Origin: Deltaproteobacteria bacterium
GTDB lineage: Bacteria; Myxococcota_A; Polyangia; Polyangiales; Houyiibacteriaceae
Direction: 5' to 3'
Assembly: GCA_013151775.1 (NCBI GenBank)
Contig: JAADHO010000051.1
Location: 1 to 42,599 of the forward strand
DNA length: 42,599 nt
In this document: piece after piece, positions 15,481 to 23,800 of the stretch
How the letters are laid out: every line of letters starts with the position of its first letter
How positions within the stretch are numbered: position 1 is the first letter of the stretch
Position numbers and translations under genes: made by a program
The notes under the pieces: generated by a model
The model's input: only the letters and a program-made list of their open reading frames with translations
Database searches by the model: none
What the model was told of the DNA's origin: nothing

Positions 15481-17106
15481 ATGGTGATTCGATATCTTCC
15501 CCTCGTCCTGCCCCTCGTCCTCGGATCATTCGCCTGCGGTGGTGACGATCTTCCACCTATGGATGGCGGAGTCGACGCGCCAGCGGACTCGGGCATGGAC
15601 GACGCGAGCGCGGACGGCGCCGTGGACGGGGCCATGGACGCCGACACAGACGCAGCGACGGATGCGGGTCCTCTGCCAGACAGCGGCACGGTCGCGTCGC
15701 CAGCCGCGGAGGTGCTGCGCACGGGCACGGGCGGCTTCTTGTTGCGTGGCGTTGTGCTCGCGCCGGACGCCGTCCTCGATCCCGGCGAGGTGCTCATCGT
15801 CGGCGACACCATCACCTGCGTCGCAGCGGACTGCAGCGCGGAGCCCAGTGCGGATAGCGTGACGCTGATCGACACGCACGGCACGATCAGCCCGGGGCTG
15901 ATCGACGGCCACAACCACCTCACCTACGACTTCTTGCCGGAGTGGGTGCCCGACCCCGCACGCCTCTTCGACGACCGCTATCAGTGGGCCGACGATCCCG
16001 CCTACGAGGCGCACATCGCGCCCTTCGGAGATGGTCGCAGCCGAGGCGATCACATCTGTCCGGGCGCCAAATGGGGAGAGCTGCGCTCTCTGATGCACGG
16101 CACGACAACAGTCCAAGGGCAGTCGCGGAATCTGTCATGTTTGAACCGCTTGGTGCGCAACGCCGACCATCATCATGGGCTCGGGCGCGATCAGATGCAG
16201 ACCAACATCGCCTCCGTGCGTGACCTGACAGACGCCGACGCCACGCGGCTGCTCGACAACTACATCGACGCCACGCCCACGACTCGCTACGTCGTCCACA
16301 TGGCGGAGGGCCTGAGCGACAAGGCGCGGCTCGAGTTCGCTTCCCTCGCCGGGCGTGATCCGCGCAGCAACCGCCACATGGGTCAGTCGCTGCTCGCTGG
16401 AAACTACATGGGGGTCGACTACTCGGGTGTCGCCGTGCTGATCCACAGCATGCCGCTCACCGAATCCGAGCTGATGGAGGTGGCCGACACCGGCTCCATG
16501 ATCGTGTGGTCGCCCTCGAGCAACATCGTGCTCTACGGCGCGACGGCACCCATTGGCCGGATGATCGAGCTGGGGCTGACCATCGGCATCGGTCCCGATT
16601 GGACGGTCTCCGGTGAGGACGATCTCTTGAGCGAGATGCGCTTCGCCCTCGACTGGGCTGGTATCGAAGGCGAGACTGAAATTACGCCACAGAGGCTGTG
16701 GGAGATGGCCACCTTCGACGGCGCCACCGTGGTTGGTCTCGACGCCTTCATCGGCAAGCTCGAGGTCGGAATGCGTGCTGACATCAGCGTCTTCGGGCGC
16801 CTTGGGAGGGCGCCCTTCGAAGCCGTCACCGACAGCCGCGCGGCGGATGTGCGCCTAGTGCTGATCGATGGTCAGGGCTACTACGGCGACTCGGCCCTCG
16901 AGGACACCACCGCGGTCAATCGCGACTGTGAGATGTTCGACGCCTGTGGCACCGACAAATTCGTGTGCCTCGCCAACACACCCGGCGCCACCACGAGCAC
17001 CGCCCGCGCGAGTGAGACCGTGGTCGACGTGGAGTCCGAACTCGTCGCCATCCTCGACGACTACGGACGCGGCTCCGAGCTGCTCCCACTCGTCGCCTGC
17101 GACTAG
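15481..17106 (+). CDS. Amidohydrolase family lipoprotein
   Basis: A 541-residue exported metal-dependent hydrolase. A signal peptide ends in L-G-S-F-A-C (Cys19) and is followed by an Asp/Ala/Gly/Met linker to about residue 75. The small beta-sandwich and TIM-barrel of the amidohydrolase superfamily follow. I-S-P-G-L-I-D-G-H-N-H-L carries the first metal histidines; H-S-M-P-L and S-P-S-S-N lie in the barrel; G-P-D-W-T-V-S-G-E-D-D gives the terminal Asp. This resembles the chlorohydrolase/deaminase (ATZ/TRZ) branch, but the substrate is unknown. An exported, lipid-anchored member is unusual, because most are cytosolic. Its stop overlaps that of the convergent MBL gene in the sequence CTAG. Confidence 0.88.
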   Translation: MVIRYLPLVLPLVLGSFACGGDDLPPMDGGVDAPADSGMDDASADGAVDGAMDADTDAATDAGPLPDSGTVASPAAEVLRTGTGGFLLRGVVLAPDAVLDPGEVLIVGDTITCVAADCSAEPSADSVTLIDTHGTISPGLIDGHNHLTYDFLPEWVPDPARLFDDRYQWADDPAYEAHIAPFGDGRSRGDHICPGAKWGELRSLMHGTTTVQGQSRNLSCLNRLVRNADHHHGLGRDQMQTNIASVRDLTDADATRLLDNYIDATPTTRYVVHMAEGLSDKARLEFASLAGRDPRSNRHMGQSLLAGNYMGVDYSGVAVLIHSMPLTESELMEVADTGSMIVWSPSSNIVLYGATAPIGRMIELGLTIGIGPDWTVSGEDDLLSEMRFALDWAGIEGETEITPQRLWEMATFDGATVVGLDAFIGKLEVGMRADISVFGRLGRAPFEAVTDSRAADVRLVLIDGQGYYGDSALEDTTAVNRDCEMFDACGTDKFVCLANTPGATTSTARASETVVDVESELVAILDDYGRGSELLPLVACD

Positions 17107-18194
17107 GCCGCGGGTGCGCTCTCGAAGACCTGGGAGGGAAACACACCGGGCGCCAGCAGCGAGGGAGTGACCTCACTCGAGGGGAACATGCGCACGAAGG
17201 CCGGCGCGTCCCCCACGCGGTCCACGATCTCGCGCTCGAGCATCATCGAGGTGTACTGCTCGGCGCCGAGCTCGAGGCTGTTGGCGTTGCGCACCACCTC
17301 GAGATCGTAGCCGCGCGCGAAGGAGGGCAGACCCGGCAGACGCGACTCGTAGGGAGTCCAGGCGTCGGCGCTGACGCCGTTCTCGCTGCAGCCGAAGACG
17401 CCGTCTCCGTGATGCGCGAAGAGGGTCTGATTGCCCAGCGTGTGTCCAGGCGTGCGCACCAGCGCGAGACCGTCGCCGAGGCTCAGGTCCGCGTCCGTCA
17501 GAACTACCCGCTCGGAGGGCACACCGACCTTGCCGTCCGCCACGTACCACGCGCGCTGCACCGGGTGCAGATCATCCCACGACTCCCACTCCACGCGCGG
17601 AGCGAGCAAGAGCGCGTTGGGGAAGAGCGGGCCCGGCGTGCGATCTTCTTCGTCGGGGATCTCGCATCCGAGCAGCGGGCGGAGATCCTGTGAATGGAAG
17701 TGATCGAAGGCCAAGATGTCGATCTGTTCAGGCGCGATCCCGAGCTTCGCGAGCTGCTCGAGCAGCGGAGGAAAATCTCCGCGCAGGCGCTCGGCGGCCG
17801 CCGGACCGAAACGCTCGACCAGCCGACGAAAGAAGGGCGCAGCGAGAGAGGCGCGCCACTGCGTGGGGTTGAAGAGCAGGCGTCGCGTCTCTCCCTCGGC
17901 CTCGAAGGTGACGAGCAGCGCGCGGTGGGTCACCAAGACGTAGGGCAGCGGCAAGCGCAAGGCGCCGTCGAAGGCGCGCTTGGTCGGGTAGGGGAACGAC
18001 GTGAGCGGCAGCGTGTCCACGGAGAGCACGCGCGGACCGCCGCGCAGCTGATCGCCGAAGCGTGCGCCCGCGTCCTTCAGAGCGCGCAGCCGAGGGCCGG
18101 CTCCGCTCAGGGCTCGCGCCTCTTCGAAGTTCGAACTCGAACGCACCCAAGGCAGGCGTGGATCGATGCATTCTCCGGTGTCAGGCACGTTCAC
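17103..18194 (-). CDS. Metallo-beta-lactamase fold hydrolase
   Basis: A 363-residue protein with MBL-fold signatures: F-D-H165-F-H167-S-Q-D170 matches the H-x-H-x-D metal motif, and T-P-G-H-T-L-G-N-Q supplies the next histidine. A later acidic position in F-G-C-S-E-N-G is Glu where Asp is common. The expected role is hydrolysis of an ester, thioester or lactone; the substrate is unknown. An N-terminal 90-residue extension precedes the domain. GTG 18194 overlaps the rhodanese stop by four bases (GTGA) with GGAG just upstream; a second GTG two codons later is also possible. Pairing of an MBL hydrolase with a rhodanese recalls persulfide dioxygenase/sulfurtransferase units, but this MBL protein is not an obvious ETHE1 homologue. 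Confidence 0.86.
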   Translation of the reverse strand: MNVPDTGECIDPRLPWVRSSSNFEEARALSGAGPRLRALKDAGARFGDQLRGGPRVLSVDTLPLTSFPYPTKRAFDGALRLPLPYVLVTHRALLVTFEAEGETRRLLFNPTQWRASLAAPFFRRLVERFGPAAAERLRGDFPPLLEQLAKLGIAPEQIDILAFDHFHSQDLRPLLGCEIPDEEDRTPGPLFPNALLLAPRVEWESWDDLHPVQRAWYVADGKVGVPSERVVLTDADLSLGDGLALVRTPGHTLGNQTLFAHHGDGVFGCSENGVSADAWTPYESRLPGLPSFARGYDLEVVRNANSLELGAEQYTSMMLEREIVDRVGDAPAFVRMFPSSEVTPSLLAPGVFPSQVFESAPAA

Positions 18195-18628
18195 TGCTCC
18201 TTCACGCGGGCTTCGAGCTCCGCATAGCTGCGACCCTCTAGGGCTTCGTGCGCCACAGGCAATCCGGCGGCCTGCCAACCGGCCTCCACGACCTGCCCGA
18301 AGGGCCCTCCGGCGCCGCTGAAGCCCGCACGCTGATCGACCACGGTGGTGTAGCCTTCGCGCAAGAGCATGTGGGCCGCGCGTAACGATCGTCCGCCCGA
18401 TCGACAGCCGAGCACCAGCTTCGTGTCCTTGGGAAAGACGGCGACGAAGACGCGCACGAAGTCCGCGTTGGGCTGCATGCCATGGGGACTGGAGTTCAAC
18501 AGAGGCAGGTTGTAGGCGCCCGCGGGATGTCCGTTTTCGAACTCGGTCACGGAGCGCACATCGACGTGGACGTGTCCCTCCTCGAGCAACTCGAAGGCCT
18601 CTTGGGGCGAGACTCGTCTGACCGTCAT
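18191..18628 (-). CDS. Rhodanese-like sulfurtransferase
   Basis: A 145-residue single-domain rhodanese that moves a sulfane sulfur through a cysteine persulfide. The active-site loop is L-G-C75-R-S-G-G-R-S. The substrate-binding D-V-R-S-V-T-E-F and H-P-A-G-A-Y-N-L-P motifs are intact. No signal peptide is seen. ATG 18628 was chosen because the family fold begins there (V-S-P-Q-E-A-F). An in-frame Met at 18688 would add 20 residues of unlike composition. It is first in a two-gene unit with the MBL hydrolase through a GTGA overlap. Confidence 0.93.
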   Translation of the reverse strand: MTVRRVSPQEAFELLEEGHVHVDVRSVTEFENGHPAGAYNLPLLNSSPHGMQPNADFVRVFVAVFPKDTKLVLGCRSGGRSLRAAHMLLREGYTTVVDQRAGFSGAGGPFGQVVEAGWQAAGLPVAHEALEGRSYAELEARVKEQ

Positions 18629-18699
18629 GACCGCTTCTTTAGAGCCTGAGTGCCACCGGGTAAAGGTGCGTGATGGTCGCGTGGCCAAGTCCAGTCTCC

Positions 18700-19692
18700 T
18701 CAGGACTCCACCGCCGTGTTGGCCTCGTCCTGAAGAAACAGCGCCTCGAGATCTTCTCGTCGCGTGTGGACCGTCTGCACCTGCGCGCCCGCGGCGAGCG
18801 CCTGGGTCAAGAACGCGCTGACCGCCTCGGCGTCGGCGAGCTCGACGGAGAGGCTGTCGCCGGCGCCGCTCGCGTCAGGATGTTCGCGTTCGAGAGCCTC
18901 ACGCAGCTCGGGAGACACGCCCGCGAGCACGACCTCCACCCGCTGCTCCGTGGGTCGCAGGAGCTCGTCGATCGTGCCGGCGTGGGTCACGCGGCCGTCC
19001 CTCAGCAGCACGACACGATCGCAGATGCGCTCCACGTCGCTGAGAATGTGACTGGTGAAGATCAACGTCTTGCCGCGCTTGCGCTCCTCGAGCAGCAGCT
19101 CGCGCACCTGCTTGCGGCCGATGGGATCGAGCCCGCTCATGGGCTCGTCGAGGATCAGGAGCTCGGGATCGTGCAGCAGCGCCTGCGCCAGGCCGATGCG
19201 CTGCGTCATGCCTTTGCTGAATTTTCCGATACGCCTCTCGGTGGCGTGACCGAGGCCCACGCGCTCGACCAACTCCATGGAGCGCTTGCGCCGCTCCGCC
19301 CGGTCCATGCCGTTGAGACGCCCGCAGAGGTCGAGGAATTCTAGAGGTCGCAGGTAGCTGTAGACGTAGGGGTTCTCGGGCAGGTAGCCGAGCCGCGCCA
19401 TCACCTTCCGATCCCCGGGGCGACCACCGAAGACCCGCGCCTCGCCCGCGCTCGGGAAGATCAACGCGAGCAGCATCTTCAGCGTGGTGGTCTTGCCTGC
19501 GCCGTTCGGTCCGAGCAGCCCAAAGACCTCCCCGCGCCTCACCTCGAAGTCCACGCCGCGCACCGCCTCGACGTGCTTCCTGAAGAAGCCCAAGTGAAAG
19601 GTCTTCTTCAGCCCTCTGACCTCGACCACAGGTGCCCCGTGGACTTCATGATCAACGCTCATGTCACTACTGTGTACTTCGACATCGCTCAT
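18700..19692 (-). CDS. ABC transporter ATP-binding protein
   Basis: A 330-residue ABC ATPase of the two-component exporter type (CcmA/NatA-like). Walker A is G-P-N-G-A-G-K-T-T at 61-69, the signature is K-F-S-K-G-M-T-Q-R-I, and Walker B L-L-I-L-D-E-P-M-S-G-L-D is followed by the switch His in F-T-S-H-I-L-S-D-V. A C-terminal 80-residue tail looks like the regulatory extension of the DrrA/NatA group. No permease gene adjoins it, so its membrane partner must be elsewhere. Its ATG overlaps the aminotransferase stop (ATGA), so the two are made together. The first 20 residues are non-conserved; a later start is possible. Confidence 0.94.
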   Translation of the reverse strand: MSDVEVHSSDMSVDHEVHGAPVVEVRGLKKTFHLGFFRKHVEAVRGVDFEVRRGEVFGLLGPNGAGKTTTLKMLLALIFPSAGEARVFGGRPGDRKVMARLGYLPENPYVYSYLRPLEFLDLCGRLNGMDRAERRKRSMELVERVGLGHATERRIGKFSKGMTQRIGLAQALLHDPELLILDEPMSGLDPIGRKQVRELLLEERKRGKTLIFTSHILSDVERICDRVVLLRDGRVTHAGTIDELLRPTEQRVEVVLAGVSPELREALEREHPDASGAGDSLSVELADAEAVSAFLTQALAAGAQVQTVHTRREDLEALFLQDEANTAVES

Positions 19693-20771
19693 GATTGTGT
19701 GAGTGCCTGTTTCAACGCCTCGACCACCTGATCTACCTCCTGAGCGCTCATGCCCTCGAAGAGCGGCAAGGCGAGCCCTCGGTCAGCGAGGGCGTCCGCC
19801 ACGGGCGTCTCCGCCGGACAGAGGAGATGTGGCAGGCGCGCGAGGGAGTAGGACAAGATCCCGGCGCCCACACCCAGGTCGCGCATCCGCTGCATGACCT
19901 CGGGTCGTGGTGGAGCGGAGTCGGGCAACCACACGGCCATTGTCTGGCGATTCGACCTCACGCCTCGGGGCGATCGCTGAACCCGCAGATCGAGCGCGAG
20001 CGCTTCCAGCGCAGCCACATAGCGTTCGGCGAGCTTCGCGCGCTGATCGAGCATGGCGTCGAGGCGCGCGAGCTGACACAGGCCGATGGCGGCCGCGATC
20101 TCCGTCATTCGGTGGTTGCCCGCCGCCTCCAGAAACTCGCCCGGCGCAGACTGCCCGTGATTCCGCAGCGCACGCAGACGCGCCGCCAGCTCCGCGTCGT
20201 CCGTGAGGCAGGCGCCGCCTTCACCCGTTGTCAGCAGCTTGCGCGGATGAAAGCTGAGCGTGCTGAGCACACCGAAGCTACCGCAGGGAGCGTCCTCGAA
20301 GTGACTGCCCAGAGCGCAGGCGGCGTCCTCGACCACGGGCAAGTCGCCCACGACGTCGTCCAGCTCCGCGCGCCTTACGGGGTTGCCGAACTGATCGATC
20401 ACGAGGGCCAACTTCGTACGTGAGCTGCGCGCCTCCGCGTACGCCTCGGGGGCGCCGTTCCAGTCCTCGGGATCCACATCCACCAGCACGGGTGTGGCGC
20501 CTAGCAGGCGGATGGCGTGCGCCGGGCTCGGCCAGCTGAGCGCAGGACACAGCACTTCATCTCCGGCGCCGACCCCCAGAGCCTGCAGCCCGAGCAGGAG
20601 CGCGGAGGTGCCGCTGCTGACCGCCACGGCGAACTCTCTGCCCGCGCGTAGGGCCAGCTCGCACTCGAAGGCCGAGACGCGCTGACCCTGCACCAACATG
20701 CCGCTCTCGAGCACCTCCTGGACAGCGCGGGCTTCGGTCTTGCCGAGCTGAGGTCGAGCGAGGGGGATCAC
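19689..20771 (-). CDS. DegT/DnrJ/EryC1/StrS family aminotransferase
   Basis: A 360-residue PLP-dependent sugar aminotransferase-type protein. Schiff-base Lys178 lies in S-F-H-P-R-K-L-L-T-T-G-E-G-G, and Asp149 in V-V-E-D-A-A-C-A-L-G would contact the PLP nitrogen. S-S-G-T-S-A-L matches the phosphate-binding loop. The family usually transaminates nucleotide-linked keto-sugars for O-antigen, capsule or antibiotic sugars. No other sugar genes are close, only the ABC ATPase coupled by ATGA. Together they may serve export of a surface glycan made elsewhere. The start is GTG 20771, giving the classic V-I-P-L-A-R-P-Q-L-G N-terminus. Confidence 0.95.
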   Translation of the reverse strand: MIPLARPQLGKTEARAVQEVLESGMLVQGQRVSAFECELALRAGREFAVAVSSGTSALLLGLQALGVGAGDEVLCPALSWPSPAHAIRLLGATPVLVDVDPEDWNGAPEAYAEARSSRTKLALVIDQFGNPVRRAELDDVVGDLPVVEDAACALGSHFEDAPCGSFGVLSTLSFHPRKLLTTGEGGACLTDDAELAARLRALRNHGQSAPGEFLEAAGNHRMTEIAAAIGLCQLARLDAMLDQRAKLAERYVAALEALALDLRVQRSPRGVRSNRQTMAVWLPDSAPPRPEVMQRMRDLGVGAGILSYSLARLPHLLCPAETPVADALADRGLALPLFEGMSAQEVDQVVEALKQALTQS

Positions 20772-20779
20772 GGCCTCGT

Positions 20780-20785
20780 AGCCTA
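20780..20785 (-). promoter_or_regulatory. Candidate -10 element of the DegT-type aminotransferase
   Basis: The minus strand reads TCGCTAGGCT, and the TAGGCT hexamer lies eight bases before the GTG. The 74-base divergent gap with the large kinase holds a second -10-like TAGACT on the plus strand at 20829-20834, eleven bases before that gene's GTG. Confidence 0.4.
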
Positions 20786-20828
20786 GCGAAGCTCGGGCTC
20801 TTTTGCACCGCGCACGCGCGTTCTGCTG

Positions 20829-20834
20829 TAGACT
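20829..20834 (+). promoter_or_regulatory. Candidate -10 element of the multidomain kinase
   Basis: GCTGTAGACT contains TAGACT, four of six matches to TATAAT. It lies eleven bases before GTG 20846, predicting a leader of about five bases. A TTGCAC upstream is too weak and too far to be called a -35 box. Confidence 0.3.
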
Positions 20835-20845
20835 CCGCAGCCGTC

Positions 20846-23800
20846 GTGACGCAACGCGAAGGCGAAGCCCTGCCTGAGACCCTGGGCCGCTACCGAATCA
20901 GTAGGCGGCTCGGTGCTGGCGGCATGGCCGAGGTCTTCCTAGCGCGCAGCACGGGCGCGGAGGGCATCGAGAAGGTCTTGGTGCTCAAGCGCATCCTGCC
21001 GAGCTTCGCCCGCAGTGCGAAGTTCATCGCGATGTTCGTGGATGAAGCCAAGCTGGCGATGCGCCTGAACCACCCGAACATCGTGCAGGTGTACGCCTTC
21101 GAGCAGGTGCGTCGGGAGTTCCTGCTGGCGATGGAGTTCGTCGACGGACTCGACCTCGGGCGCCTGGTCAGCAGGGCGAAGAAGGCTCAGCGTGTCGTAC
21201 ACCCCGGCATCGCCACCTACGTCGTCTCGGAGGTCGCCAAGGGTCTCGACTACGCCCACAAGCGACGCGACGAGCAGGGCGAGCCGATGGAGATCGTGCA
21301 CCGCGACGTGAGCCCGCAGAACGTCCTGCTCAGCCACGACGGCATCGTGAAGATCGCCGACTTTGGTATCGCCAAGGCGCGCCTCGTCTCGGAGGAGACG
21401 GGCGTGATCAAGGGCAAGTTCGCCTACATGTCGCCGGAGCAGGCGCGCGGTGAACGCGTCGACGCGCGCAGCGATGTCTACGCGCTAGGCGTGCTGCTCG
21501 CGGAGCTGCTGATGGGTCGCAGCATGTACCCGGGTCTGCACGGTCTCGACGTGCTCGAGCGTGTACGCGAGGGTCAGGTCACGCCACCTCGCCAGGTCAA
21601 CCCGATGGTGTCGGAGGAGTTGAACCAGATCGTCCTGCGCGCCCTCGAGGCCGACCCTGAGGCCCGCTACCAATCGGCCCGATCCCTCGCTGGCGCCCTC
21701 GCACGCTATCTACACAGCCTCGATCAAGTCTACGATGCCGAGGCTCTCGAGCGCTTCATTCACGCGGTCTTGCCCGAGCAGGCGCGCGGCACGGGCTCCG
21801 CGGATGCCGATCGCCAGACTCTGCTCTCGGACGCGGCCGCTGGAACCGGAGAGGTCCGCGAACGTCGCCGGGTCGTGGTTGTCGCGGGCAATATCCATGG
21901 TGACGTAGATGATACGTCTTCGCGACCGGGCACGGGTGAGGGCGTGCCGCCGCTGCGGGTAGGCGAGGAGACCGCGAAGATCTTGTCCGAGATCGCCTAC
22001 AAGGAAGACGCCGTGCTGACCTGGCCCGAGGGACGCGGGCGCGCGCGCTTCCGCTTCCTGCTCGGTCTGGGAAAGGTGCGCGTCTCCGACCCGCTCAAGG
22101 CGGCGCGCGTGGCCATGGACGTCCGCGAGGCGCTCGAAGGTCTATCTGCGGACCTGCTTCAGCCCGTTCACGCCTCCCTGGGCATCTCCCGAGGCACGGT
22201 CTCCGCCGTGCGAGACGCCGGGGGTCGGCTGCTGCGCTACGAACCCGTGGGGGCCGTGCTCGACGTCGCCGAGCGCCTAGCAGACGCCGGGACCTGCGGC
22301 GAGATCCTGGCGGCGGGAGAGGTCTACCGCCTGGCCCGCGGCGAGTTCGACTTCGACGCGGCCGAGGAGCGGCAGGTCGCGGTGAAGACGGGCGCTGGAG
22401 GAGCGCGTGGAATCCGCGCTCACAGACTGCGAGGCGCTCTCGGACGTCAAGCGCGCGAGGCGGCCCTGAAGCGAGGGCCTGCTGGAGGATTCGTAGGTCG
22501 ACGTCGGGAGACCGCGCGCATCGAGGCGCTGTACCGAGAGGCCGTCGAAGGTCGGCACACGCTCTTCGCCTCCTTGCTCGGAGAGCTCGGCGTGGGCAAG
22601 AGCGCGCTCGTGGCGGAGCTCTTGCGCGACCTCGAGCCGGCGCCCCATGTGCTGAGAGCCGAGTGCACCTTTGGAAACGCGGACGTGCCCTACGCGGCCG
22701 TCGCCACCGTGGTGAGGTCCGCGTTGAATATCAACGATGAGGCCAAGCCAGACGAGGCTCGCGTCGAGCTGGCCGTAGCTCTGGCGGCGCTCGAGTTCGA
22801 GCCGGATCACGAGCTGGCCGCACGCACGGGTTTGGAGGCGCTGGTCGCGCCGCTGCGTACGAAGGACGGCGAGGCGCCGGTGGAGCCCTCCGTGATCGCC
22901 CGCTCGGTGGAGCTGCTGCTCGCTGTCCTGGCGACTCGACAGCCTGTCTTTCTGTGGGTCGATGCGCTCGAGTTCTGCGACGCACCGAGCCTCGAGCTGC
23001 TGCGAACCTTGATGCAGCGGAGCTACCCCGTGGCCTGCTTCGTGCTGCTCAGCTCCCGACCGGAGGAGTCCCTCGAGCCCGTGCTCCTCGGTGTACCCGA
23101 GCTGCGACTGCAAGAGCTGCCCGAGACCGACGCCCGCGCGTTGGTGCGCAAGGGCTTCGACGACGCTGACGTGCCCGAGGAGGTGATGGCGGCCATCGTC
23201 GAGCGCGCCGGTGGCAACCCCTTCTTCCTCTTGGAGTTGGTGGAGGCGCTGCTCGAACGCGGCGTGGTCGCGGTGGAAAAGACGGGCGAGCTTCGGCGCG
23301 TGACGCGCCAACCGGGGGTGCCCATCGCCCTGCCCGCCACCCTCGAGGACGTGGTCGCGGAGCGTCTCGACGAGCTCCCCGATGGACCGCGGCAGGTGTC
23401 GCGGTGGCTCGCCGTGGTCGGCTCCGGCGCGACGGTGGAGGACCTGTCCGGGCTGGCCGACCGGCCTGTCGACGCCGACGTCGCCGAACTCTGTGACCGA
23501 GGCCTGCTGGCTTCGCGAGGCGAAGACGGCCTCGCCTTCGTCAGCGGGGTCGTGCGTCAGGTGGTGTACGAGGGCACGGATCCGGCCGATCGCGTGCGCA
23601 TGCATCGCGCCGTGGCCCAGCGCCTGTCGGCCCGGGCGGCGGTCGCGCCTGCTCGCATCGCGCGGCACCTCGAGTACGCGAGGCAAGACGCAGAGGCCGC
23701 CGTCGCTTACCTCGACGCCGCCGAGGCGGCCCGCGCCGTCTACTCGAACCGTGATGCCATGCGCTTCTTCGCGCGCGCTCTCTCCCTGCTCCCGGACGCC

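Noticed and set aside
17095-17110. Functional meaning of the overlapping CTAG stops of the amidohydrolase and MBL genes
   Set aside because: Overlapping convergent stops occur by chance in compact genomes, and no hairpin or terminator was seen there.
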